DNA of 64,000 nucleotides from positions 1,240,001 through 1,304,000 of the forward strand of contig NZ_LT629695.1 in the NCBI RefSeq assembly GCF_900099705.1. Direction: 5' to 3'. The DNA comes from Agrococcus jejuensis (GTDB lineage Bacteria > Actinomycetota > Actinomycetes > Actinomycetales > Microbacteriaceae). The translations under genes and the position numbers were made by a program. Under the pieces are notes generated by a model, which saw nothing but the letters and a program-made list of their open reading frames with translations, ran no database searches and was not told the DNA's origin. Below, one piece after another: positions 9,167 through 17,560 of the stretch. Each line of letters begins with the position of its first letter. Within the stretch, counting starts at the first letter, position 1.

Positions 9167-9800
9167 CGCGTTCGTCGCGGGCATGCTGCGCCAGCTGATC
9201 GAGGCGAGCGAGGGCTACGACGTCGTGGGCGACGCCGCGGATGCCGCGGGCATCGCACCGCTCGTCGCGGCGCACTTCCCCGACGTGCTGCTCGTCGACG
9301 TGCGGCTCGGCGAGGCGAGCGGCATCGTCGCGATCGACGCGCTGCGGCGCTCGGGCGCCGCGCGGCCGCGGGTGGTGTTCATGACGGCGCAGCTCGACGA
9401 TCGCGTCGTGCGCGACGCGCTCGAGGTGGGGCTCGACGGCTTCCTGCACAAGTCCGACGTCGCGGGCAGCTGGCGCGCCGCGGTCGACGCGGCCGTGCGC
9501 GGCGAGGTCGTGCTGTCGCCCATCGTGGGGTCGTTCATCGCGCGGCAGGCCGCCGACGCCGACCGGCTCGCCGAGCGGCGCCGCGTCGAGGCCGCGGTCG
9601 CGTCGCTCACCGACGCCGACCGCGCCGTGCTGCGCGTGCTGCCCGAGGGGCTGCCGGTGCCCGAGCTCGCCCGCGCCGTGCACGTGGGTGCGACGAGCGT
9701 GAAGCAGTCGCTCGCCCGCATCCAGCAGGCGCTCGGCGTCGACAACCGCACGCAGGCGACGGTGCTCGTCGTGCGCCACGGCATCCTCGACGAGCGCTGA
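9132..9800 (+). CDS. LuxR/NarL-family response regulator
   Basis: 222 residues from GTG 9132. Receiver domain residues 4-120 with acidic pair ED10-D12 (IAIVEDD), phosphoacceptor Asp56 (LLVDVRL) and the conserved Lys in GFLHKSD. A C-terminal HTH follows (about 155-215: PEGLPVPELARAVHVGATSVKQSLARIQQALGV), which is a divergent GerE-like domain. The gene overlaps the kinase end by 35 bases. A TAGGAT box at 9120-9125 is 6 bases before this GTG, hinting at an additional leaderless promoter inside the kinase gene; ATG 9129 is the alternative start. Confidence 0.87.
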   Translation: MPPVRIAIVEDDAFVAGMLRQLIEASEGYDVVGDAADAAGIAPLVAAHFPDVLLVDVRLGEASGIVAIDALRRSGAARPRVVFMTAQLDDRVVRDALEVGLDGFLHKSDVAGSWRAAVDAAVRGEVVLSPIVGSFIARQAADADRLAERRRVEAAVASLTDADRAVLRVLPEGLPVPELARAVHVGATSVKQSLARIQQALGVDNRTQATVLVVRHGILDER

Positions 9801-9817
9801 CCCGGGCCGGGCGTCGG

Positions 9818-10354
9818 TCAGGCCGGCGCGAGCATCCCGAGCACGGCGTCGCGTGCGGCCGGCAGCGTCGTCCAGCCGTCGCGGTCGAGGAAGTGGCCGC
9901 CGCGCGGGACCGTCTGCACGGGCACGCCGAGCAGCGCCGCGGCTCGGGCCGACAGCTCGGGCGGCACGATCGGATCGTCGTCGCTCGCGATGACCACGAC
10001 CGGCAGGTCGCCGAGGTCGGGGATCGGCGGAAGGTCGAGGAAGGCATCGAGGTCGGGCAGCGGCGGCACGCGCTCCCAGAACGGGGCGACGAGCACGACT
10101 CCGCGCACGCGGGCGCGCTCCACGCCGTCGACCGCGAGCAGCGCCGCGACCGTGCCGAGCGAGTGGCCCACGAGCACGAGCTCGTCGTCGCCCGCCATCG
10201 CCTGCCGCGCCGCCGCGACCCACGCATCCCTCGTCGGCGCATCCGAGTCGGGCAGCGCGGGGATGTCGACGTCGCCGCCGATCTCGTCGCCGAGCCACGT
10301 GAACCAGTGGGACGTCGGCATGGCGCCGTAGCCGTGGAGGATGACGAGTCGCAT
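9818..10354 (-). CDS. RBBP9/YdeN-family alpha/beta hydrolase
   Basis: 178 residues. Begins with MRLVILHGYGAMPTSHWFTWL, has the nucleophile elbow GHSLGT near residue 71, an acidic candidate in IASDDDPIVP and a catalytic His in PRGGHFLDRDG, the arrangement of the small serine hydrolase family DUF1234/RBBP9. Substrate unknown; probably cytosolic esterase or amidase activity. ATG at 10354 has only a weak upstream purine stretch. It converges with the response regulator and diverges from the glyoxalase-fold gene. Confidence 0.82.
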   Translation of the reverse strand: MRLVILHGYGAMPTSHWFTWLGDEIGGDVDIPALPDSDAPTRDAWVAAARQAMAGDDELVLVGHSLGTVAALLAVDGVERARVRGVVLVAPFWERVPPLPDLDAFLDLPPIPDLGDLPVVVIASDDDPIVPPELSARAAALLGVPVQTVPRGGHFLDRDGWTTLPAARDAVLGMLAPA

Positions 10355-10432
10355 GCCGGATGCAACCGGGCCGGGCGCGCGCGATTCCCGATAGCGTGCG
10401 ATCGGACGCGATCTCCGAGCGAAGGTGCTGCC

Positions 10433-10819
10433 GTGCGACTCCATCATGTACAGGTCTCGATGCCGGTCGACGGCGACGACGAGGCGAGACGCTTCTGGCG
10501 CGACACGATCGGGCTCACCGAGGTGCCGAAGCCCGAGCCGATGGCGGGGCGGGGCGGATGCTGGTTCCGCGCGTTCGACGACGCCGGTGCGGTCGTGGTC
10601 GAGATCCACATGAGCAGGCAGGAGGGGTTCGTGCCGGCGAGCAAGGCGCATCCCGCCCTCGTGCTCGACGCGATCGCCGAGCTCGAGACGCTCGCCGCGG
10701 CCGTGGTCGCCGGCGGCTACGAGGTCGTGTGGGACGACCGCCTCACGTTCCCCGGCTACGAGCGCTTCCACTGCTTCGACGGCTTCGGCAACCGCGTCGA
10801 GGTGCTGGCGCCGGCCTGA
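10433..10819 (+). CDS. Glyoxalase/VOC-fold protein
   Basis: 128 residues. Sequence starts LHHVQVSMPVDGDDEARRFWRDTIGLTEVPKP and ends with CFDGFGNRVEVLAPA, the paired beta-alpha-beta-beta-beta architecture of the vicinal oxygen chelate superfamily. Candidate metal ligands are His early (LHHVQ), Glu/His in VVEIHMSR and Glu in RVEVL. The reaction is unknown; many such actinobacterial proteins are dioxygenase- or lyase-like. GTG at 10433 is preceded by GAAGG at 10421-10425, and TAGCGT at 10392-10397 is a plausible -10 box giving a short leader. Confidence 0.8.
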   Translation: MRLHHVQVSMPVDGDDEARRFWRDTIGLTEVPKPEPMAGRGGCWFRAFDDAGAVVVEIHMSRQEGFVPASKAHPALVLDAIAELETLAAAVVAGGYEVVWDDRLTFPGYERFHCFDGFGNRVEVLAPA

Positions 10820-10844
10820 GCGCTAGGCCGTCGGGCGTCCGAGC

Positions 10845-10938
10845 CGTTGCGAGGTGCGCTTCTCCTATTCAGGTGCGGCTCTCCGCGCACCTCAACGGGA
10901 GCAGCGCACCTCGTAGGCGCGGAGTCCACCTCGCAACG
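10845..10938. repeat. Periodic inverted repeat element at a convergent junction
   Basis: Perfect 12-bp outer arms CGTTGCGAGGTG (10845-10856) and CACCTCGCAACG (10927-10938). Inside, GAGGTGCGCTTCTCC and CAGGTGCGGCTCTCC recur about 19 bases apart and are followed by inverted versions (GGGAGCAGCGCACCTC and GGAGTCCACCTCGC). It lies between two convergent genes and could serve as a bidirectional terminator. Confidence 0.65.
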
Positions 10939-10952
10939 AGCGCGGACCTCGG

Positions 10953-11534
10953 TCAGTCGCGGCCGCGCAGCAGCCACGGGCGGAAGAGCCGCGTGACGGC
11001 GGGCAGCACGAAGCCGACCATGATCGGCGTGAGCACGAGGCTCGTCACGAGCAGCCGCAGCACGACGGGCACGTCGGCGAAGCCGGGGATGAGGCCGAGC
11101 AGCAGCGTCACGACGACGTTGACGGGGAAGAAGCCCAGCCACACGACGACGCCCTGCTTCCAGCGCGGCGGCACGGGCTCGGCGGCGCGCACCTCGACGC
11201 GGTCCCCCTCGACGCCCTCGCCTGCGGCGGAGTCGAACCAGCCCTCGATGCCGCTGCGGCGCTCGACGCTCGCCTCGCGAGCGAAGTCCGCGCCCGCATC
11301 CACCCAGAGCCGACGCTCGTCGCTCGCCTCCCACGCGTGCAGGTTCGCGGCGGTGTCGAACCGGTAGAGCATGTGCCACGTGTCGCTGCCGGGGCGCACC
11401 TGCACCCACCCCGACCCGAGGAACCCCGGGTACGTGTGGGCGAGGTCGATGCCCTGCCGCACCCAGCTGAGCGCGTAGCGCTGCTTCGTCGGATCGACCT
11501 GCCGCTCGATGGCGACGGTGATCGGCTCGGACAT
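10953..11534 (-). CDS. ABM-domain protein with C-terminal membrane segments
   Basis: 193 residues. Residues 1-100 resemble the antibiotic-biosynthesis-monooxygenase (ABM) ferredoxin-like fold (ITVAIERQVDPTKQRYALSWVRQGIDLAHTYPGFLGSGWVQV and WHMLYRFDTAANLHAWEASDERRLWVDAG). The C-terminal third has two hydrophobic helices (VVVWLGFFPVNVVVTLLLGLI and VLRLLVTSLVLTPIMVGFVL) ending in a basic tail. ABM proteins fused to such membrane segments are common in actinobacteria and uncharacterised. ATG at 11534 follows AGGGGG by 4-5 bases. Confidence 0.75.
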   Translation of the reverse strand: MSEPITVAIERQVDPTKQRYALSWVRQGIDLAHTYPGFLGSGWVQVRPGSDTWHMLYRFDTAANLHAWEASDERRLWVDAGADFAREASVERRSGIEGWFDSAAGEGVEGDRVEVRAAEPVPPRWKQGVVVWLGFFPVNVVVTLLLGLIPGFADVPVVLRLLVTSLVLTPIMVGFVLPAVTRLFRPWLLRGRD

Positions 11535-11654
11535 GCATCCCCCTGCTGGTCGAAGGCGTTCGACGGCGGATGCGGATCCGCGAGGAGGGTGTGCCACGCG
11601 GCCAGCGACCGCGTCGTCAGTCGGGCCGGATCGGGTCGCGATCACGGGCACCGC

Positions 11655-11728
11655 TGGAGGGGATGACGGGAATCGAACCCGCGCTGGGTGCTTGGGAAGC
11701 ACCAGTTCTGCCATTGAACTACATCCCC
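11655..11728 (-). tRNA. tRNA-Gly (anticodon CCC)
   Basis: The minus strand folds as a complete cloverleaf: acceptor stem GGGGATG/CATCCCC, D arm GTTCAATGGCAGAAC, anticodon stem GGTGC/GCACC around loop TTCCCAA with anticodon CCC, and T arm GCGGGTTCGATTCCCGT. The 3' CCA is encoded (11655-11657). It stands alone between protein genes. Confidence 0.95.
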
Positions 11729-11734
11729 AGCGCC

Positions 11735-11963
11735 GCCTTTCGGCAGCGAGAGCCATCGTACGGCACCCGGGCTGGATGCGGGCGAGCGGGTCGGATGGGC
11801 AGGAAGTGACGCTGAGCGCACCCCGGAGGGAAGATCGCCCTCGACGAGCCGCTGCACGTCACGACGTGGCGAGCATCCCGTGGGACATGTGCACGTGAGC
11901 GACGCGGCAGGGCCGCATGCGGGATGCCGGCTCGCTCGGGTGCACATCTCCTACGCGCGAGCA
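11735..11963. other. Intergenic stretch without recognised gene
   Basis: Between the tRNA and the ABC permease terminator I see no codon-biased frame with a credible start, and no RNA motif. Long open frames here on the plus strand are antisense to the permease gene. Confidence 0.5.
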
Positions 11964-11994
11964 CCCGGGCGGCGGCACGCAGCCGCCGCCCGGG
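11964..11994 (-). terminator. Terminator hairpin of the oligopeptide/glucosidase operon
   Basis: Perfect 13-bp stem CCCGGGCGGCGGC with a 5-base loop, immediately after the permease stop at 11997. There is no U-tract, as is common in high-GC actinobacteria. Confidence 0.7.
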
Positions 11995-11996
11995 CG

Positions 11997-13151
<1,155 letters not shown>

Positions 13152-13152
13152 G

Positions 13153-14133
13153 TCAGGCCTCCTGCCGGGTGCGGGGATCGAGGATGGCGTAGGCGATGTC
13201 GGCGAGCACGTTGGCCACGAGCACCGACAGCGTGATGCAGAGGAAGATGCCCTGCATGAGCGGGTAGTCCTTGGCGCCGACGGCCTGGAACAGCACGAAG
13301 CCGACGCCGGGATAGCTGAACACCATCTCCATCACGAGCGTGCCGCCCACGATGAAGCCGAGCGACAGCGCGAACGACGACACCTGCGGCAGGATCGCGT
13401 TGCGCGCCGCGTAGGCGGTCGCGATGCGGAAGCGGCGCAGGCCCTTCGCCTCGGCGACGGTGATGTAGTCCTCGTCGAGGACGGTCACCATCATGTTGCG
13501 CATGCCGAGGACCCAGCCGCCGAGCGACGACACCACGATCGTGAGCGCCGGCAGGATCGCGTGCTCGATGACCGAGGCGATGAACGGCCACGAGAACGAC
13601 GGCAGCAGCCCGGGGTCGTAGCCGTGGGATGCGGGCAGGATCGGCCAGACGACGGCGAATGCGAGGATGACGATGAGGCCGAGCCAGAAGTACGGGATGG
13701 CGCCGAAGAACGTCGAGATCGGCACGATGGCGTCGGCCCACGTGCCGCGTCGCCAGCCGATGTACGTGCCGATGGCGGTGCCGAGCACGAACGACAGCAG
13801 CGTCGCGATGCCGACGAGCCCGAGGGTCCACGGCAGCGCCTGCGCGATGACGTCGCCGACGGGCGTGGGGAAGAACGTGAACGACAGGCCGAGGTCGCCG
13901 CGCAGCAGCAGCCCGAGGTACTCGACGTACTGCTGCCAGATCGACGCATCCTCGTCGAGTCCGAACAGCACGCGCAGCGCCGCGATCGAGTCGGTCGACA
14001 GCTGCCCCTGGTAGCGGGCGATGAGCGACTGCACGGGGTCGCCGGGCATGAGGCGCGGCACGAGGAAGTTGATCGTGAGCGCTGCCCAGAGAGCGATGAC
14101 GTAGAAGATGGCGCGGCGGGCGAGGAACCTCAT
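13153..14133 (-). CDS. Dpp/Opp-type ABC permease (DppB-like)
   Basis: 326 residues, six membrane segments. The N-terminal TINFLVPRLMPGDPVQSLIARYQGQLS is the diagnostic DppB/OppB start, followed by a large extracytoplasmic loop (about 40-100) and the EAA motif in AEAKGLRRFRIATAYAARNAILP. Its ATG overlaps the stop of the upstream ATPase gene (ATGA) and it is followed immediately by the partner permease. The pair forms the translocation pore for oligopeptides or, as the adjacent GH3 glucosidase suggests, oligosaccharides. Confidence 0.92.
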   Translation of the reverse strand: MRFLARRAIFYVIALWAALTINFLVPRLMPGDPVQSLIARYQGQLSTDSIAALRVLFGLDEDASIWQQYVEYLGLLLRGDLGLSFTFFPTPVGDVIAQALPWTLGLVGIATLLSFVLGTAIGTYIGWRRGTWADAIVPISTFFGAIPYFWLGLIVILAFAVVWPILPASHGYDPGLLPSFSWPFIASVIEHAILPALTIVVSSLGGWVLGMRNMMVTVLDEDYITVAEAKGLRRFRIATAYAARNAILPQVSSFALSLGFIVGGTLVMEMVFSYPGVGFVLFQAVGAKDYPLMQGIFLCITLSVLVANVLADIAYAILDPRTRQEA

Positions 14134-14921
14134 GCGGCACCTCCCGCGAAGTGGCGCGCGGGGTCGGGCGACGCGTCGCGCAGGCGGCGCGTGTACTCGT
14201 GCTGCGGGTCGAGGATGACGTCGTCGGCCGGGCCCTGCTCGACGATGCGCCCCTGGTGCATGACGGCGATCTCGTCGGAGAAGTGCCGCGCGGTCGCGAG
14301 GTCGTGCGTGATGTAGAGCATCCCGAGGCCCTCCTGCCGCTGCACGTCGGCGATGAGGTTCAGCACGCCGAGGCGGATGGAGACGTCGAGCATCGAGACG
14401 GGCTCGTCGGCGACGAGGTAGTCGGGCTCGGCCGCGAGGGCGCGAGCGATGGCGACGCGCTGCCGCTGTCCGCCCGAGAGCTCGTGCGGGCGGCGGGCGG
14501 CGAACGTGTCTCCGGGCGTGAGGCGCACGCGCTCGAGCAGCTCGATGACGCGGGCGTGCACGTCGGCGGCGGGCACGCGACGGTGGATGCGCAGGGGCCG
14601 CTCGAGGTGGTGGCCGACCGAGTGGTACGGGTTGAGCGACGCGAACGGGTCCTGGAAGACCATCTGCACGCGGCCGCGATAGGCGCGGGCACCGCGGCCG
14701 CGCGAGCGGGGGCGCTCGCCGTCGAGCAGCAGCCGCCCCGACGTGGGCCGCTCGAGCAGCGTGAGCATCTTCGCGATCGTCGACTTGCCGGAGCCCGACT
14801 GGCCGACGAGCGCGAGCGTACGGCCGGGCTCGAGGCGCACCGAGACGCCGTCGACGGCGGCGACGCGACCCGTGCCCGGCACGCGGTACGTCTTCGAGAC
14901 GTCGACGAGCTCGAGCGTCAT
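14130..14921 (-). CDS. ABC importer ATPase, DppF-like
   Basis: 263 residues. Walker A GQSGSGKST near residue 40, Q-loop VFQDPFASLNP, signature LSGGQRQRVAIARALA, Walker B YLVADEPVSMLDVS and switch His in ITHDLATARH. The C-terminal oligopeptide-transport extension ends in DPQHEYTRRL. Overlaps both neighbours by 4 bases. Pairs with the DppD-like ATPase to power the two permeases. Length is at the short end for DppF proteins. Confidence 0.92.
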   Translation of the reverse strand: MTLELVDVSKTYRVPGTGRVAAVDGVSVRLEPGRTLALVGQSGSGKSTIAKMLTLLERPTSGRLLLDGERPRSRGRGARAYRGRVQMVFQDPFASLNPYHSVGHHLERPLRIHRRVPAADVHARVIELLERVRLTPGDTFAARRPHELSGGQRQRVAIARALAAEPDYLVADEPVSMLDVSIRLGVLNLIADVQRQEGLGMLYITHDLATARHFSDEIAVMHQGRIVEQGPADDVILDPQHEYTRRLRDASPDPARHFAGGAA

Positions 14922-15802
14922 GCTGCGCCTCCCTCGGCCGCGCGCGACGCATCCGCCGCCACCCGCGGCCCGCGGTCGATGAGCCGCTCGGCGCCCGTGA
15001 GCGACGGGAACGACTGCAGCAGGCGCTGCGTGTACTCCGACTGCGGCGCCCGGTACAGGTCGGCGGCGGTCGAGAGCTCGACGATGCGGCCCTGCAGCAT
15101 CACGGCGATGCGGTCGGAGATCTCGAGCAGCAGCGGCAGGTCGTGGGTGATGAAGACGATCGAGAACCCGAAGCGCTGCCGCAGCTCGGCGATCTCGTGC
15201 AGGATGTCGCGCTGCACGAGCACGTCGAGCGCCGTCGTGGGCTCGTCCATGATCATGAGCTGCGGGCGCAGCGACAGCGCCATCGCGATCGTGACGCGCT
15301 GCCGCATGCCGCCCGAGAGCTCGTGCGGGTACGAGCGCAGGCGGTCGGCGCCGACGCCCGTGAGCTCGAGCAGCTCGGCGCAGCGGTCGCGCCGCTCGCG
15401 TCGCGACATCGACGGGCGGTGCCGAGAGAGGACGTCGGCCATCTGCGTGCCGATCGACAGCACGGGGTTGAGGGCGTTCATCGCGCCCTGGAACACCATC
15501 GACACCCGATCCCACCGGTAGTCCGACAGCTCGGCGTCGGTCATGGCGTTGACGTCGACGTCGGGGTGCTCGTCGTCGCCGTGCAGGATCGTCGTGCCCG
15601 AGCGGATGACGGCGGGCGGCCGCAGCAGGCGGTTGATGCCGTAGGCGAGCGTCGTCTTGCCCGAGCCGGACTCGCCGGCGAGCCCGAGCAGCTCGCCGCG
15701 ACCGAGGTCGAACGAGACGTCCTGCACGGCGTGCACGGGCTCGGCGGTCTCGTACACGATGCTCAGGTCGCGCACGCTGAGCAGCGGGGATGCGGTGGTC
15801 AT
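14918..15802 (-). CDS. ABC importer ATPase, DppD-like
   Basis: 294 residues. Walker A GESGSGKTT near residue 40, Q-loop VFQGAMNALNP, signature LSGGMRQRVTIAMAL, Walker B LMIMDEPTTALDV, switch His in ITHDLPLLLE, and the C-terminal oligopeptide-type ending SEYTQRLLQSFPSLTG. GAAGG lies 6 bases before ATG 15802. It is separated from the binding-protein gene by 102 bases containing a strong hairpin, and overlaps the next ATPase gene by 4 bases. Confidence 0.92.
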   Translation of the reverse strand: MTTASPLLSVRDLSIVYETAEPVHAVQDVSFDLGRGELLGLAGESGSGKTTLAYGINRLLRPPAVIRSGTTILHGDDEHPDVDVNAMTDAELSDYRWDRVSMVFQGAMNALNPVLSIGTQMADVLSRHRPSMSRRERRDRCAELLELTGVGADRLRSYPHELSGGMRQRVTIAMALSLRPQLMIMDEPTTALDVLVQRDILHEIAELRQRFGFSIVFITHDLPLLLEISDRIAVMLQGRIVELSTAADLYRAPQSEYTQRLLQSFPSLTGAERLIDRGPRVAADASRAAEGGAA

Positions 15803-15863
15803 GATCGCCTTCGATCGAGAAGTGGCCAGGTGCGAGGGGCCCGGGTGGCGGCGGGCAGGAGGT

Positions 15864-15896
15864 GGATGGGGCGCCGCAGCCCGCGGCGCCCCATCC
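15864..15896 (-). terminator. Hairpin between binding-protein and ATPase genes
   Basis: Perfect 14-bp stem GGATGGGGCGCCGC with a 5-base loop, 8 bases beyond the stop of the binding lipoprotein gene, without a U-tract. In ABC importer operons such intergenic stems usually stabilise or partly terminate the message so that the binding protein is made in excess; that role is inferred here. Confidence 0.6.
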
Positions 15897-15904
15897 GGTG
15901 CGGG

Positions 15905-17560
15905 TCAGTCGCCCGCGGGCTGCAGCTCCATGAGGATGCGCGACACCTGCGTGCCGGTCGGCTGCGGCTGCGCGTACGGGTTGGACTCGTCGGGCCAGCC
16001 CTCCCAGTGCAGCGTCGAGTACTCGGCCGCGAACGGCTTCACGACGATCGGGATCGCCGGCACCTGGTCGACGAACACCTGCTGCAGCGTGGCGAGCGCG
16101 GCGGTCTGCGCCGCCTCGTCCGACGACGTCGCGTAGGTCTGCAGCGCCTCGGCGGCCGAGGCGTCGTCGAAGCGACCGAAGTTCCACGTCGCCTGCTCGC
16201 CCATGGGCTGCAGGTACTGGCCGCCCATGACGTTCGCGTACACCTCGTACGGCGTCGAGCCGGTCTCGGTCCAGTGCATCATCGCCTGGAAGTCGCCGTT
16301 GCCGATCGCCTCCATCCAGCCGTCGACCGTGGTCGCGTCGACGTCGGCCGACATGCCCAGCTGCGACGCGGCATCCACGATGAGCTGGTCGGCGGTGAGG
16401 TAGTCGTTCCAGCCCGACGGGTTGGTGATCGTGAACGTCACGGCCTCGCCCGACGGGTCGAGCAGCTGCTCGCTCGCGTCCCACGTGTAGCCGGCGGCCT
16501 CGAGCACGTCGCGTGCGCCCTCGACGTCGACCGAGAGCGTCGCATCCAGGTACTCGGGAGCGAGGAACGGGTCGCCGACGGGCTGCGCGATGCCCGTGGG
16601 GTTCGTGACGGGCGGGAAGAGGTCGCTCGTCGCCTGCGCCGAGATGACGTCGCGGTCGATGACCATGTTGAGCGCCTGGCGCACGGCGAGGTCGTCGAAG
16701 GGCGCCGCCTGCGTGTTGAGGAACAGCGCGTCGATCGCGAGGCCCGGGGCCGCCCAGTACTGCAGGTGCTCGGGGTCGTTGGCGACGTAGACCGACTCGA
16801 TGTCGGCGATGAACGTCCAGCCCCACTGCACCTCGCCGTTCGACAGCGCGGTCGTGAGGGCGTTGTTGTCGGTGTACGACGTGTACCGCAGCTGCGGCAC
16901 GGCGGGCTCGCCGCCCCAGTACTCGGGGTTGACGTCGAGGATGGCCGCCTGGCTCGTCCACGAGGAGAGCGTGTACGGGCCGGTGCCGACGGGCTCCTGG
17001 TTGAGCTCGGTGGCGGGGTCGTCGATCTCGCTCCAGATGTGCTCGGGCACGACGATCATCGACAGCACGCGGTCGCGGTTCACGAACTGCGGCTCGGTGA
17101 ACGTGATGGTGACGGCGTCGCCGTCGACGGTCACCTGGTCGTAGGGCAGGCCGGCGGTGTTGAGGCCCTCGGCGTCGCGCAGCAGCTCGGCGGTGAAGGC
17201 GATGTCGTCGGCGGTGAAGTCCTCGCCGTCGCTCCACGTCACGTCCTCGCGAGCCGTGAACGTGAACGCCGTGTAGTCGTCGTTCCACTCGTACGCGGAG
17301 GCGAGCCACGGCTCGGGGTCCGCGGTGAAGTCGACGGGGTTCACCTGCACGAGCGGCTCGTACATGGCCCAGGCGTAGCCGAGCGACAACGCCGACGACG
17401 TGCCGGTGAAGGGGTTCTGGTTGTTCGTCTGCGTGCCGTTGGGCATGCCGATGGTGAGCACGTCGCCTCCTTGCGCCGCACCTCCACCATCGCTGCAGCC
17501 GGCGACGCCGACCGTGACCGCGAGGGCCGCTGCGGCGGCCACCCATCGTCGAGAGATCAT
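15905..17560 (-). CDS. ABC importer substrate-binding lipoprotein (SBP_bac_5)
   Basis: 551 residues. Signal peptide with lipobox VGVAGC (Cys 22). Family 5 binding-protein features follow: YEPLVQVNPVDFTADPEPWLASAYEWNDDYTAFTFTARED, VTWSDGEDFTADDIAFT, GTGPYTLSSW and AVRQALNMVIDRDVI. It binds the ligand outside the membrane and delivers it to the two permeases. Its ATG overlaps the GH3 stop (ATGA) and has AGGAGGAG 6 bases upstream. Family 5 proteins bind peptides but several bind cellobiose or other oligosaccharides; the coupling to a beta-glucosidase favours a sugar or glycoside. Confidence 0.92.
   Translation of the reverse strand: MISRRWVAAAAALAVTVGVAGCSDGGGAAQGGDVLTIGMPNGTQTNNQNPFTGTSSALSLGYAWAMYEPLVQVNPVDFTADPEPWLASAYEWNDDYTAFTFTAREDVTWSDGEDFTADDIAFTAELLRDAEGLNTAGLPYDQVTVDGDAVTITFTEPQFVNRDRVLSMIVVPEHIWSEIDDPATELNQEPVGTGPYTLSSWTSQAAILDVNPEYWGGEPAVPQLRYTSYTDNNALTTALSNGEVQWGWTFIADIESVYVANDPEHLQYWAAPGLAIDALFLNTQAAPFDDLAVRQALNMVIDRDVISAQATSDLFPPVTNPTGIAQPVGDPFLAPEYLDATLSVDVEGARDVLEAAGYTWDASEQLLDPSGEAVTFTITNPSGWNDYLTADQLIVDAASQLGMSADVDATTVDGWMEAIGNGDFQAMMHWTETGSTPYEVYANVMGGQYLQPMGEQATWNFGRFDDASAAEALQTYATSSDEAAQTAALATLQQVFVDQVPAIPIVVKPFAAEYSTLHWEGWPDESNPYAQPQPTGTQVSRILMELQPAGD

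Noticed and set aside
15864..15896. Riboswitch between binding-protein and ATPase genes
   Set aside because: Only one simple stem-loop is visible and no conserved aptamer core was recognised.
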